In this document: piece by piece, positions 1 to 7,996 of the stretch
How positions within the stretch are numbered: the first letter of the stretch is position 1
How the letters are laid out: each line of letters begins with the position of its first letter
NCBI RefSeq assembly: GCF_014654785.1
Contig: NZ_BNBD01000002.1
Location: 248,001-312,000 of the forward strand
Reading direction: 5' to 3'
From: Streptomyces mashuensis
Lineage (GTDB): Bacteria > Actinomycetota > Actinomycetes > Streptomycetales > Streptomycetaceae
DNA: 64,000 bases
Notes under the pieces: generated by a model
Seen by the model: the letters and a program-made list of their open reading frames with translations, nothing else
Databases searched by the model: none
What the model was told of the DNA's origin: nothing
Translations under genes and position numbers: made by a program

Positions 1-357
1 AACGACATCCGCCTGGAGTACGAGGAGGCCGGGCTCGGCGGCGGGAGGGTCTGCCTCGACGACGAGGGGCGCGCCAACGTCGAGTTCGACCGGGTCCCCA
101 ACGAGGTGATCGCGCGCGCCGTTGATGGGATCCGGCTCCCGTACCTCGACTACGCCGACGGGCCGCTGTGCGAGGCGCCGCCCGGCACGTACGTCTATGA
201 GTGCGAGGGGTCGGCCGCGCAGTTCGAGTTCACCCTCGGCAAGATCGGTCACGGCCAGGTCGTCATCTCCTTCGCCACCATCCCGGACGCCGTGGCGATC
301 CTCGACGCCCTGGAGCGCGCCCTCGATGAGCACGACGCCGACGCGACGCGACACTGA
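1..357 (+). CDS. Hypothetical protein, 5' end outside window
   Basis: The frame is open from base 1 to the TGA at 355-357, so this is the C-terminal 118 residues of a longer protein; an internal GTG at 106 is not needed. The product is acidic and has no recognised domain. It ends in a helical, acidic tail (ALERALDEHDAD). The stop codon overlaps the phage promoter element at 343-358 that serves the next gene, so transcription is probably restarted between the two. Function unknown; high third-position GC and lack of interruptions support it as coding. Confidence 0.6.
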   Translation, partial: NDIRLEYEEAGLGGGRVCLDDEGRANVEFDRVPNEVIARAVDGIRLPYLDYADGPLCEAPPGTYVYECEGSAAQFEFTLGKIGHGQVVISFATIPDAVAILDALERALDEHDADATRH

Positions 358-384
358 CCAGGCCGTTTCGTACGGTCCGCCCCC
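343..384 (+). promoter_or_regulatory. Predicted phage promoter, leaderless start at 385
   Basis: Bases 343-358 match the 16-bp element AGCACGCGACRYTAAC at 12 of 16 positions (core ACGCGACACT then GAC). The element ends exactly 26 nt before the ATG at 385, as at four other genes in the window. The ATG has no Shine-Dalgarno sequence. Confidence 0.6.
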
Positions 385-798
385 ATGAGCCTTCACCGCT
401 TCCGATGGGCGCCCGACGTCTCCGTGCTCTCCCAGATCCCGACGAACAGCGACGGCATCAAGGTCCGCACCTGGAGCATGAGCAGCTTCCCGGTCAGGTT
501 GTACGTCTCCGTCATCCGGCAGACCCGAGAGGCTTACTACGGGCCCGCCGGTAAACGGCCGCCGGGCCTGTGGAAGCGCGTCCTGCACGCCCTCGTGCTG
601 AGCAACGGGTTGAGCTACCTGCATTACTGCCCGGACCTGCCACCCCTCGTGCTCGGAATCGAGCTGTCGGTGCCGCGGTTCACCCTCCTGCTGGGGTGCG
701 AGACGCGCCGGCACAACCAGGCGCTCGCCGAGCACTTCGCACAGCGCTGCCCGGCGTGTGTCGCCGCCGGGTGGGGCCCGCCGGAGAACGCGACGTAA
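385..798 (+). CDS. Hypothetical phage protein, Cys-rich C terminus
   Basis: This 137-residue protein starts at the ATG placed 26 nt downstream of a copy of the phage promoter element, which decides the start since there is no ribosome binding site. The middle is hydrophobic and basic; the C-terminal third has H-x-Q-A and CPAC motifs (ALAEHFAQRCPACVAAGW) that could form a small zinc site together with CETRRH upstream. I do not recognise the family. It lies just upstream of the HNH endonuclease in the same direction. Confidence 0.6.
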   Translation: MSLHRFRWAPDVSVLSQIPTNSDGIKVRTWSMSSFPVRLYVSVIRQTREAYYGPAGKRPPGLWKRVLHALVLSNGLSYLHYCPDLPPLVLGIELSVPRFTLLLGCETRRHNQALAEHFAQRCPACVAAGWGPPENAT

Positions 799-893
799 GG
801 TGCGGCCACCGTCCACTCTCCCGTCGCTCGCCCCGCTGCTTCATCCAGGACCGCGCCCGCGGTCCGGCGGCCGGGCAGGACGGAGGCCCGATC

Positions 894-1247
894 GTGGCCC
901 GACGACGCACCGGCCCCACGGACACAGTCCGCGACCTCGTCTTCCAACGCGACGGCGGGTGCTGCGTCCGCTGCGGCTCCCTGCACCGGCTGACGATCCA
1001 CCACCGGGTCAACAGAGGCATGGGTGGCGCGCGCGAGGTGTGGATCAACCAGGCGCACAACCTGCTGCTGGCTTGCGAGGTGTGCAACGGCTGGTTTGAG
1101 GACAACCCGAAGCCCTCGTACGAGGCCGGGTGGAAAGTCAGGCGCCCGCAGCTCCCCGACAAGGTAGAGGTCCGCTACGCGGACGGGCGGGTGTACCGGC
1201 TCACCCCGGACGGCGTGCGCACCGCGGTCGTGGGAGCGGCCCGATGA
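894..1247 (+). CDS. HNH endonuclease
   Basis: A 117-residue protein of the HNH nuclease superfamily. A treble-clef zinc site is formed by C24/C27 and C61/C64 (CVRC and CEVC), with the catalytic His pair H36-H37 (TIHHR) and the Asn of the loop (N52 or N56) between them. The GTG at 894 is preceded by GGAGG eight bases upstream, so the longer upstream reading frame is rejected. In tailed phages a small HNH protein encoded near the large terminase often assists DNA packaging or cos cleavage; that role is inferred from position here. The stop codon overlaps the next ATG by four bases, so the two are translationally coupled. Confidence 0.88.
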   Translation: MARRRTGPTDTVRDLVFQRDGGCCVRCGSLHRLTIHHRVNRGMGGAREVWINQAHNLLLACEVCNGWFEDNPKPSYEAGWKVRRPQLPDKVEVRYADGRVYRLTPDGVRTAVVGAAR

Positions 1248-1540
1248 AGCGCGGGGCCGCAGGGTTCATCGACTTCGGCCGGTGGACGGCCGGCACCTGG
1301 ACCACGAAGACGCCCGGCATCTGGTTCGCGGTCGGCTACACCTACCACCGCGACGAGCGGCCGTACGGCGCCTGCGGGCCCGCCCTCACGGTCGGTCGCC
1401 GCACCTGGGCCGTGTTCCCCCTCTACTCCCGTGCCGAGTACAAGGCGCGGAGGGGTGACCCCTGGGCGAAGGAGAGCGAGGAGTTCCAGCCGCTGCCGCG
1501 ATCTCGTCGCGGTCTGCGGCGGCTGATGTGGTGGCTGTGA
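1244..1540 (+). CDS. Hypothetical protein coupled to HNH gene
   Basis: This 98-residue basic protein starts at an ATG that overlaps the HNH stop codon (ATGA). It contains many aromatic residues in its first half (FGRWTAGTWT, VGYTYH) and an arginine-rich C terminus ending RRLMWWL. No family is recognised. The coupling implies it is co-produced with the HNH nuclease, but nothing in the sequence indicates its activity. Confidence 0.6.
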   Translation: MKRGAAGFIDFGRWTAGTWTTKTPGIWFAVGYTYHRDERPYGACGPALTVGRRTWAVFPLYSRAEYKARRGDPWAKESEEFQPLPRSRRGLRRLMWWL

Positions 1541-1724
1541 GGCGACTGGTCGGGCTCGGCGTTCTGCGGCGCAGCGCCGTCCCGCGCATGGCAGTCGGCC
1601 GGATCGCCCTCACTGACGCTCCGCATTCCCGTGATCCAGGTACGCACGTCGACGTCGGGGGGCCGGTGATCCTTTTCGGCCGGTTGGGGTTTGCCCTGCT
1701 CAGGAGGGGTGCGCGGGTCACGCC

Positions 1725-1754
1725 ATGACAATCCTACGCCCTCCGCTGTACTAT
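1725..1754 (+). promoter_or_regulatory. Predicted housekeeping-type promoter for gene at 1832
   Basis: ATGACA at 1725-1730 and TACTAT at 1749-1754 are separated by 18 nt, close to a sigma-70 type promoter. This lies in the 291-bp gap between 1541 and 1831, which otherwise holds no convincing gene, and would give a leader of about 70 nt. Confidence 0.45.
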
Positions 1755-1831
1755 TTGTGGGTTCGTTCGGCATGGGGTTGCCCCAGCCTTCGCCGGCACC
1801 AGCCCGGTGCCCTACCCGACGGAGGCCAGTC

Positions 1832-2440
1832 ATGCCCGCTGCGCACCACAAGCTCACGGTTCCCGACCACAAGACGCTGCGCGCCGAGGCCACGAGCCAG
1901 GTCAAGGAGGAGCTGGGCAAGATCGCCCGCCCCGACGACCGGTTCAAGAGGGCCTGCGAGATCGTGCAGCAGGCCGACCTCGAGATTGCCGCCCACACTG
2001 AGGAGCGTAACCAGGCCGCTCTGTCGCTGTGGTTCTACGACGGCGTCCGCGGCCTGGACAAGGTCCTCGGCATCCTCCCCAACGCGTACTCCGAGATGCG
2101 CCGCTTCGCCCTGCACGGCGACAAGAAGGCGACGATCAACCCCGGGGGCGACCTCAACGCCCGCATGACCGCCGAGGAGCGCATCGCGGCCGCGCAGAAG
2201 GCCGGCGTGCCGCGCCTCGACTCCGACGAGGCCAGCGACCGGCTGCCGGCCCTCGCTGCGACGGTGGCGGTCGCCGCGGCCCGCAGGAAGGCCGCGATGC
2301 CGTTCCTGCAGGACGCCGCGCTCGCGCTCACCGAAGACCCGTACGGCTGGTCGACGGACCGCATCGCCAAGCTCGGCAACACCACTCCGAAGTACGTGCG
2401 GGACGTGAAGAACAAGGCGGCAAAGCGCCGCGGCCACTGA
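1832..2440 (+). CDS. Helical DNA-binding-like protein, possible small terminase
   Basis: A 202-residue, strongly helical and charged protein. The ATG at 1832 has GGAGG six bases upstream. Residues from about 160 onward (STDRIAKLGNTTPKYVRDVKN) read like a C-terminal helix-turn-helix. Its position upstream of the large terminase, with only two small genes between, and its helical make-up would fit a small terminase subunit, but I cannot recognise the family and a transcriptional regulator is equally possible. A strong terminator hairpin follows 16 bases after the stop, and a promoter is predicted upstream, so it is probably a single-gene transcript. Confidence 0.65.
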   Translation: MPAAHHKLTVPDHKTLRAEATSQVKEELGKIARPDDRFKRACEIVQQADLEIAAHTEERNQAALSLWFYDGVRGLDKVLGILPNAYSEMRRFALHGDKKATINPGGDLNARMTAEERIAAAQKAGVPRLDSDEASDRLPALAATVAVAAARRKAAMPFLQDAALALTEDPYGWSTDRIAKLGNTTPKYVRDVKNKAAKRRGH

Positions 2441-2456
2441 GCCTCCGACCCTCTGG

Positions 2457-2489
2457 CCCGGCCCCGAAGCTCCACCGGGGCCGGGTTTT
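2457..2489 (+). terminator. Rho-independent terminator
   Basis: CCCGGCCCC at 2457-2465 pairs perfectly with GGGGCCGGG at 2477-2485 across an 11-base loop and is followed by TTTT. It closes the 1832-2440 transcript. Confidence 0.8.
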
Positions 2490-2543
2490 CAGTCCTCGGT
2501 GATTGACCGGGGCCTGAAAATCCGGCGCCGGAGAACCCGGCTT

Positions 2544-2577
2544 CCGGTGGTCCGGGTCCCGGTGGACCGGGTCCCGG
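2544..2577. repeat. 15-bp tandem repeat in gene-free stretch
   Basis: CCGGTGGWCCGGGTCCCGG occurs twice with a 15-base period (2544-2562 and 2559-2577). It lies in the 325-bp stretch 2441-2765 that holds no gene. That stretch also has an inverted repeat, ACGGTGCC at 2627-2634 and GGCACCGT at 2648-2655, which may be a second hairpin. Confidence 0.5.
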
Positions 2578-2765
2578 CAGATCAGGCGCCTTTAGTAAGA
2601 ACATCAAGCAAGACCATCAAGTAGTTACGGTGCCTTCGCTTCGCTCAGGCACCGTCGGCATCTGGCGGTCAGCAACCGGCCCCTTCGACGAAAGCGGTTC
2701 CACGACGTACTCCAAGCGGACGGCGCCACTGTCACAGATTCGGCAGAAGCGACGTTCCCCCCGGT

Positions 2766-3014
2766 ATGACGACCATGCCCGACACTGTCCCTCTGGCCCG
2801 CCACTACTACGAGACCCGCCGCGAGGTCTTGGCCGCTGGCGGCGCGCAGCTCACCCCCTGGTACCAGCTTGATCCCGAGGAGCGGGCCGTCGCCGTCACA
2901 GAAGCCGTGATCATCCAGGAAGCGGTGCGCCGCGCGAACGAGGAGCACGCGGTGCTCATGGCCGTCCTGGCCAGCCGTCTGCCCGCCGCCGACGAAGTGA
3001 CAGCTCCTGGGTGA
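2766..3014 (+). CDS. Small hypothetical helical protein
   Basis: This is an 82-residue acidic, mainly helical protein with a central WYQLDPEERAVAVTEA stretch and a hydrophobic C-terminal helix (HAVLMAVLASRL). A second ATG lies nine bases downstream of the first, and neither has a clear ribosome binding site. No family is recognised; similar short helical proteins are common in actinophage left arms. Confidence 0.55.
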   Translation: MTTMPDTVPLARHYYETRREVLAAGGAQLTPWYQLDPEERAVAVTEAVIIQEAVRRANEEHAVLMAVLASRLPAADEVTAPG

Positions 3015-3089
3015 CCGCCGGTCCGCGGCCACCCGGAAAGCCAGGTTCGTCCTCTAGGGCTCGTCCGAGTTACACACTAGGGTCCCGGC

Positions 3090-3311
3090 ATGATGGTGAC
3101 GATCAAGGCAGAGTGGCAGCACGACGGCCGGGGCGTGCAGTGCGAGCTGGTCCTGAAGGACCCGCAGCGTGGCACGGTCACGCTCCCGGCCACCCTGGTC
3201 ATCGACAAGGACGACGTCGAGACCCCGCAGATGCTCGTGAAGGGCCCTTTGAAGATCACCGCCGAGGCCCCCGGTCTAGCTGGAATCACGCTGTCCAGCG
3301 AACCCGCGTAG
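3090..3311 (+). CDS. Small hypothetical beta-rich protein
   Basis: A 73-residue protein built of alternating beta-like segments (MVTIKAEWQ, QCELVLKD, TVTLPATLVIDKDD, GPLKITAEA, AGITLSSEP). The start may be the first or second ATG (3090 or 3093). No Cys or His metal site and no transmembrane segment. The compact beta pattern suggests a small fold of its own, but I do not recognise a family. Confidence 0.55.
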   Translation: MMVTIKAEWQHDGRGVQCELVLKDPQRGTVTLPATLVIDKDDVETPQMLVKGPLKITAEAPGLAGITLSSEPA

Positions 3312-3360
3312 GACCAGCCCCGACGGCGCGCCGCCGACCGCAGGAGAAGGTCGTTGAGCC

Positions 3361-3394
3361 GGGTGTAACAGGATCGACGCTCCCGGCGTACTAC
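3361..3394 (+). promoter_or_regulatory. Possible second phage promoter type (TGTAACA / TACTAC)
   Basis: GGGTGTAACAGGATCG followed by TACTAC at 3389-3394 resembles a sequence on the minus strand at 9274-9303. In both, TGTAACA and the TAC element are 17-18 nt apart. It points toward the terminase. Confidence 0.3.
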
Positions 3395-3532
3395 TGAGTG
3401 CTGAGGCCCGCGCGGCTCCCCTCACCCCCGGCTGCGCGGGCCTCGAGCCGGACCCCGGCGCGCGATTCAGTCTCGTCACACAGCGCGCCGGAACGGCGGG
3501 CTGGCCGGGCGTCAGGGCATGGGCGCCCGGCC

Positions 3533-3574
3533 AGCCCGCGACACAAACCCGGCACGGGCGGCACCTTCCAGGCC
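3533..3574 (+). promoter_or_regulatory. Predicted phage promoter, leaderless start of terminase
   Basis: AGCCCGCGACACAAAC at 3533-3548 matches the 16-bp phage element at 14 of 16 positions and ends exactly 26 nt before the terminase ATG. No Shine-Dalgarno sequence precedes that ATG. Confidence 0.65.
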
Positions 3575-5368
3575 ATGTCCCGCCCGCAGCCTGAGCAGCC
3601 GACACGCACCCGCGTGGTCCCCCCGGCATCGAAGCTGCAGCACGCCCGCCCCGGCGTCGTCTCCCGCGACGCGGCCAACGTCGCCGACATCCTGCTGCGA
3701 CTGCCGCCCACGGAACGCCGCAACGCCTTCAAGAGCCGCCTGACCGCCCGCGAGCGGCCCCATGTCATGCGGGAAGTCGAGCGCGCCACCGGCTCCTTCT
3801 ACGGCCTGTGGCGGGACACGCCCTCCGGCTTCGTCGAAGACGTCCTCGGCGAATCGCTGTGGAGCAAGCAGCGCCAAGTCCTCGACGCCATCGTCGATCA
3901 CAAAAGAGTCGCGGTCCCCGCCGGCTTCGGCGTCGGCAAGACCCACCTCGCCGCCCGCGCCGCCGTCTGGTTCACCAACGTCTACCCCGTCGGTACCGCG
4001 CTGTGCATCACCACCGCGACCCGCTTCCGGCAGGTGCAACGGCAGCTGTGGCCGCACATCCGCAAAGTCGTCCCCCGTGCCGGCCTGCCCGGCGCCTGCG
4101 ACACCGTTCAGTACAAGATGCCCGACCCGTACGGCAACGACTTCGTGGCCGCGTACGGCTTCTCCGCCCCGGCAAATGATGAGGCGGCGATGCAGGGGAT
4201 CCACATGCCTCACCTGCTGCTCATCGTCGACGAGGCGGGCGGTATCGCCCCGATGATCGGCCACGGCACCAACAACTTGCTGACCGGCGGGCACGCGGCG
4301 ATGCTCGCCATCGGCAACCCCGCGATGGACGATCCGGCCAGCTGGTTCGAGGAGCTTTGCATCGAGGGCGACGACCCGAGCGAGCCGACCACCATCACCA
4401 TCCCGATCTCCTCGCTCGACTCCCCAGCGATCACCGGCGAGCTCGCCCCGTACTGCACCGACTGCCCCGAAGGCGTCGAGCGGCACTCCCTCGCCGACCA
4501 CATGCCCGACCAGGACTGGGTGGACCGGACGATCAGGTCCTACGGCGAAGACCACCCGTACGTGATCGCCAAGGTCTTTGCCCGGTTCCCCAAGGGCGGC
4601 GGCGGCATCGTCATCCCGCCGAGCTGGGTCGAGGCCGCCATGGCGTACGAGGACCCCACCGCAGACGGCTGGCACCGGCTGTGTGACCTCGGGCTGGAGG
4701 GCGAGACCGCGCAGCACACCGTCCGTGAAGGCGCCTGGGTCCGTCTTGGCGTCGACGTGGCCGCCGACGGCGGAGATGAATTCACGGTGTACCGCGCCGT
4801 CGGTGACGCGCTGGAGTTCCGGCATGCGTCCGCCGGCGCCGCGAATGACAACCAGGTGTCCGTCGCCGAGGTAGTGCTCGAGGAGATCCATGCTGCGCAG
4901 CGCCTCGCCGATGCCCTGAACTCACCGCACCCCGTGCGCGTCAAGGTCGACCAGAACGGCATCGGCCACGGAGTGGTCAGCATGTTGGAGCGGTGGGCGG
5001 AGACCGGCCGGCACCGGGCGCAGATCGTCGGCGTGATGGTGTCGGAGTCTCCGAGCCAGGACGACCCCGGCGCCGTCATGCGACCGTGGCGCAAACGGGA
5101 CGAGATGTGGCTGGCGACCAGGAGCCTCCTCCAGCCGGACCCGTCCTCCGGTCGCGGACGATTGCGTCTCTATGTCGACAAGAAGGCCGCCGCGCAGCTC
5201 TCCACCCCGAAGCTGCTGTCGACGACCAGCGGCTACACCCAGATCGAGTCGAAGAAGGCCATGAAGTCGCGCGGCATGAAGTCGCCGGACCGGGCCGAAG
5301 CCGTGCTCTTGGCCCTGTATGAGCCGGAGCCCCTTCACAAGCCGCGCCGCCGCGGCCTCCTTAACTGA
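3575..5368 (+). CDS. terL: Terminase large subunit
   Basis: This 597-residue protein is the ATPase-nuclease that packages DNA into proheads through the portal. The Walker A loop (GFGVGKTH) lies near residue 116 and Walker B with its glutamate (LLLIVDEAGG) near 214-223. The C-terminal RNase H-like nuclease domain has its first acidic residue in GVDVAADGGDE near 393, a second in VDQNG near 460 and a third in SPDRAEA near 570. Length is normal for the family. The start at 3575 is chosen because the frame can be extended upstream only through low-quality sequence, and the phage promoter element sits at the standard 26-nt distance. Unusually, the portal gene is not next but 36 kb downstream. Confidence 0.95.
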   Translation: MSRPQPEQPTRTRVVPPASKLQHARPGVVSRDAANVADILLRLPPTERRNAFKSRLTARERPHVMREVERATGSFYGLWRDTPSGFVEDVLGESLWSKQRQVLDAIVDHKRVAVPAGFGVGKTHLAARAAVWFTNVYPVGTALCITTATRFRQVQRQLWPHIRKVVPRAGLPGACDTVQYKMPDPYGNDFVAAYGFSAPANDEAAMQGIHMPHLLLIVDEAGGIAPMIGHGTNNLLTGGHAAMLAIGNPAMDDPASWFEELCIEGDDPSEPTTITIPISSLDSPAITGELAPYCTDCPEGVERHSLADHMPDQDWVDRTIRSYGEDHPYVIAKVFARFPKGGGGIVIPPSWVEAAMAYEDPTADGWHRLCDLGLEGETAQHTVREGAWVRLGVDVAADGGDEFTVYRAVGDALEFRHASAGAANDNQVSVAEVVLEEIHAAQRLADALNSPHPVRVKVDQNGIGHGVVSMLERWAETGRHRAQIVGVMVSESPSQDDPGAVMRPWRKRDEMWLATRSLLQPDPSSGRGRLRLYVDKKAAAQLSTPKLLSTTSGYTQIESKKAMKSRGMKSPDRAEAVLLALYEPEPLHKPRRRGLLN

Positions 5369-5382
5369 AAGACGCCTGTGCC

Positions 5383-5586
5383 ATGAGTAGATTCGTAAGC
5401 GTGGACGACACACCGAGACGTCTGGACCCGACAACGGACCGGGCGTCGGCTGCGATCGTCCTGGGGTGCGAGCCGCGGCAGGTCGGGCCGTGCGTGCGCT
5501 GCCGCGGTCTCACCGTCCGGTACGGCCAGCAGTCCCAGCCGGTCTGCCCGGCCTGCCGGGCGCAGGAGAAGGATGCAACGCGTTAG
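5383..5586 (+). CDS. Small zinc-ribbon protein
   Basis: A 67-residue protein starting 14 bases after the terminase stop. CVRC and CPAC, about 20 residues apart in the C-terminal half, make a two-knuckle zinc ribbon. No ribosome binding site is obvious. Proteins of this kind are often DNA- or RNA-binding accessory factors in phages; the specific role is unknown. It is probably co-transcribed with the terminase. Confidence 0.65.
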   Translation: MSRFVSVDDTPRRLDPTTDRASAAIVLGCEPRQVGPCVRCRGLTVRYGQQSQPVCPACRAQEKDATR

Positions 5587-5678
5587 CCGGACGGGGCAGG
5601 TACTGGCGGGGCACACTCGTCTGGTGGCGACTCCAATGCCGCCTGGGACCGCGTGACCAAGGAGCGGAGGGGGAGCCC

Positions 5679-5918
5679 GTGGCGAGCGAAGTGTTCAGCG
5701 ACGTAGAGGGAGCCGAGGACACCGGGCGCGACCTGGACTATCCGGAGCCGGACGCTGAGCCGTTGTGCTGGAGTCACCACAGCAACTCGTGCGGATGCGA
5801 TCCGCAGGACCAGCAGCAGGACCTGGCCGAAGGCGAGTATCGGTTTTCCACGGAATCGCCGTTCCCCTCGGGCTGGCGCCGCTTGTCGAACGATCTTGAG
5901 ACGTGGCCCCTCTGGTAG
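5679..5918 (+). CDS. Hypothetical acidic protein
   Basis: The GTG at 5679 follows a GGAGGGGGAG ribosome binding site, which separates this 79-residue gene from the longer shadow frame upstream. The N-terminal half is strongly acidic (SDVEGAEDTGRDLDYPEPD); the middle has a short His/Cys cluster (CWSHHSNSCGCD) that could bind a metal ion. It ends two bases before the stop of the convergent gene 5920-6201. Function unknown. Confidence 0.6.
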   Translation: MASEVFSDVEGAEDTGRDLDYPEPDAEPLCWSHHSNSCGCDPQDQQQDLAEGEYRFSTESPFPSGWRRLSNDLETWPLW

Positions 5919-5919
5919 G

Positions 5920-6201
5920 TCAGGATGAGAGGTACGCGGAGAGCAAGAGTTCCGACTGGGGCGAGAGCGTGACGACGCGGACCTGGTCGCCGTCACGGTA
6001 GGTCAGGCTCCCCGGAACGTCGTCGACCGCCGGGTGATAGTCCCCGCGCGACAGCGCGGAGAGCACCCTGCTGGGCAGGCCCTCACGAAGCGCGAGGGAG
6101 AGCCCGAGGGGCACTGCAAGGTCGAGCTCGTCGTCCGCGAGCGCGGCGTTCACCAGCGCACGGGCCTGCTCCACCGTCATGAGCTCCGGCTGTTCCGTCA
6201 T
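5920..6201 (-). CDS. Hypothetical protein
   Basis: A 93-residue acidic protein that starts MTEQPELMTVEQARALVNAALADDELDL. The first 50 residues are helical; the rest is beta-like (GSLTYRDGDQVRVVTLSPQSELLLSAYLSS). It runs opposite to its neighbours and converges with 5679-5918 at a two-base gap. I see no promoter or family match, but amino-acid composition and lack of rare codons support it. Confidence 0.55.
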   Translation of the reverse strand: MTEQPELMTVEQARALVNAALADDELDLAVPLGLSLALREGLPSRVLSALSRGDYHPAVDDVPGSLTYRDGDQVRVVTLSPQSELLLSAYLSS

Positions 6202-6270
6202 GACGCCAGTATGGAGGCGGCCCGGCCCTTCGGGCAGCGATCTGGCAAGGCCCAGCTACCCTCCGTACTC

Positions 6271-6549
6271 ATGACGGATCCGTTCCTCGCAGCCCTTGAG
6301 CACGCCACTCGAACTGTCGTCGCGCGCGCCCGCGGCGAAGCCCCGGCTGCGGCCCCCACTACGGCTATGCCGGCCAGCGGCATGATCAGCCACACCTACT
6401 GTTGTGATCCGAACCAAGCGCTGTGCGGACTCGATCTGGGCGGTGCACCGCTGGCCGGAGAAGGCGATCAGGACTGCGTCGTCTGCGTGGACCTTGACGA
6501 GTACAAGGCGGCCTGCCCGCTGTGCGCCTCGGACCCAAGCGCGCCCTGA
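6271..6549 (+). CDS. Small Cys-rich protein
   Basis: A 92-residue protein with a run of cysteines in its second half: CC, LCG, CVVC and CPLC. Two CxxC pairs 11 residues apart suggest a zinc knuckle. The start is the ATG at 6271, which has a TACCCT-type sequence about 20 bases upstream and no ribosome binding site, so its mRNA may also be nearly leaderless. Family not recognised. A strong hairpin terminator follows at 6586-6623. Confidence 0.6.
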   Translation: MTDPFLAALEHATRTVVARARGEAPAAAPTTAMPASGMISHTYCCDPNQALCGLDLGGAPLAGEGDQDCVVCVDLDEYKAACPLCASDPSAP

Positions 6550-6585
6550 ACCCGCCCGTGGCCCGGCATACGCCTGGAGAACGCA

Positions 6586-6623
6586 GAAGGGCCGCCGGGA
6601 CACGAGGTCCACGACGGCCCTTC
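6586..6623. terminator. Bidirectional terminator hairpin
   Basis: GAAGGGCCG at 6586-6594 pairs perfectly with CGGCCCTTC at 6615-6623. It lies between the plus-strand gene ending at 6549 and the minus-strand operon ending at 6673, so it can stop both. Confidence 0.7.
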
Positions 6624-6672
6624 CACGGCCGGGTCAGGCGGCCGGGTAACCCGACTTACTGCCCTCGCGTGC

Positions 6673-7062
6673 TCACCGCGAGAGCGCGCCGGAATCGCGG
6701 CTTGGTTCAGCTCCATGGTCAGCGTGCCGACGGCCCGCCTCGTAGCCGCGGTCCCACGCGTCCCTCAGCTCTCGGCGAGGGGCAGCGGCGAGCCATGGGA
6801 CCAGGGCCTCCGCGAGGTACCGGTACGACTCAGCCCGGCCGCAAGGCTCGAGTTCCTCAATGCCGGCGCCCAGCTCCACGGTGCGGCTGATGTAGTCGGC
6901 AAGGGCTTCCACCCGCTGGTCGACGCAGCCGGGCTCCTCGGGTGGTGGCACCGACAGCAGAACCTGCGCGAGGTCCGGGTGCCGGTCGGAGGGCCTGACC
7001 TCGTCGAGGTGACAGTGCAGCTCGACATTGGTCCAGCCCTCCAGCGGCAGTAGCTCCCCCAT
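6673..7062 (-). CDS. Hypothetical phage protein
   Basis: A 129-residue protein, last in a leftward operon that begins near 9209. The ATG at 7062 is chosen because residues upstream of it in the same frame look like shadow sequence. The N terminus (NVELHCHLDEVRPSDRHPDLAQVLLSV) is beta-like and His-rich; the C terminus is helical and ends in HADHG. Family unknown. Confidence 0.55.
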   Translation of the reverse strand: MGELLPLEGWTNVELHCHLDEVRPSDRHPDLAQVLLSVPPPEEPGCVDQRVEALADYISRTVELGAGIEELEPCGRAESYRYLAEALVPWLAAAPRRELRDAWDRGYEAGRRHADHGAEPSRDSGALSR

Positions 7063-7100
7063 GAAGCGGGCCCGCCCAGATCGCGGACCGATCTCTCCGC

Positions 7101-7358
7101 TCAGCCGGCGCACAGCGTTCTCACCTTTTCGCCGATGATCGTCTCGGCCTTCGCGTGGCAGTCTCGGCAGGCGCTCCTGTTGTCGCCGCATATGGCGGCT
7201 GCGAGGGCGTCCAGGGCTCCGGTGCGGGCGATGCTCAGCAGGGCCGGGGCCTTGCGCTCGCATGACGGGCACGATCGGGTCTTGCCCTCTCGGCGGCCGC
7301 ACGCGATCAGCGCTACCTCCCCGAGCAGCTTCGCGGACGGCTCGGCGGTGGCGCTCAT
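7101..7358 (-). CDS. Small Cys-rich protein with two CxxC motifs
   Basis: This 85-residue protein overlaps the stop of the upstream gene by four bases (ATGA), so translation is coupled. It carries CPSC and, near the C terminus, CRDCHAK, likely a zinc-binding pair, within a helical protein. No known family. It is part of the four-gene leftward cluster 6673-8304. Confidence 0.6.
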   Translation of the reverse strand: MSATAEPSAKLLGEVALIACGRREGKTRSCPSCERKAPALLSIARTGALDALAAAICGDNRSACRDCHAKAETIIGEKVRTLCAG

Positions 7359-7996
7359 GCGCGGACTCCCTTCGGGGACCTGGGCTTGAAGTGGGCGATC
7401 GGCTTCAGGTCGGCTGCTCCGGTCTGCTGGTAGACGCGCGTCTCCTGGCAGTACGAGCAGCGGTAGGCGACGAACCAGCGTAGCGGGTCGTCCTTCGCCA
7501 ACGGGTTGCCCTGACGGCCGCCCGCCATCGCGCCCGGCCCGGGATCCCCGCACCAACCGCATGCATGAGACGGCTTCGGTGCTTCGCCCCACTCGGACCA
7601 TCGGATCGGCCGCCCGTCGTGCTCGGCCGGCAGGCCCGGTTCGTCGTACGCCGGGAGATCGGCATTTTCCCCCGGGAGTGTCCTCGCCGGTCCAGGGCCG
7701 GAGCGGTCGGGACCGTGCTTGCAGGCACCAGCCGAAGCCAGTTCCGCCTCGGGCTCTCCTCGCAGTGCTCGCAGGCATGGCGCGCACAGCCGTCCCTCGT
7801 CGACGGGTCCGGCCCACGGCCGTACGCCCGGCGCGGACTCGGCGTCCGGGCGGCACTCCACGGGCACGGTGAACATTGCGGCGGAGGGCACCTGGGCGCC
7901 CTCGACGGCCACGTGCAGTGCCATTCGGCCTGCCGCCCGCACGATGGCGCGTCCAGCCCACAGCGGGGTGGGCATCTCTACGGCCAGCGCGGTCAC
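7355..7996 (-). CDS. Hypothetical zinc-finger-like protein
   Basis: The GTG at 7996 has GGAGGG six bases upstream and overlaps the stop of the preceding gene (GTGA), which fixes the start of this 213-residue protein. It has three likely zinc knuckles: CAPC near residue 60, CGWCGDPG near 140 and CSYC near 175. The middle is proline-rich. The arrangement resembles other actinophage proteins with spaced CxxC motifs; no activity can be assigned. Confidence 0.65.
   Translation of the reverse strand: MTALAVEMPTPLWAGRAIVRAAGRMALHVAVEGAQVPSAAMFTVPVECRPDAESAPGVRPWAGPVDEGRLCAPCLRALRGEPEAELASAGACKHGPDRSGPGPARTLPGENADLPAYDEPGLPAEHDGRPIRWSEWGEAPKPSHACGWCGDPGPGAMAGGRQGNPLAKDDPLRWFVAYRCSYCQETRVYQQTGAADLKPIAHFKPRSPKGVRA

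Noticed and set aside
1528..1728. ORF of 66 residues between 1540 and 1832
   Set aside because: No ribosome binding site, low-quality sequence, and it overlaps the predicted promoter of the next gene.
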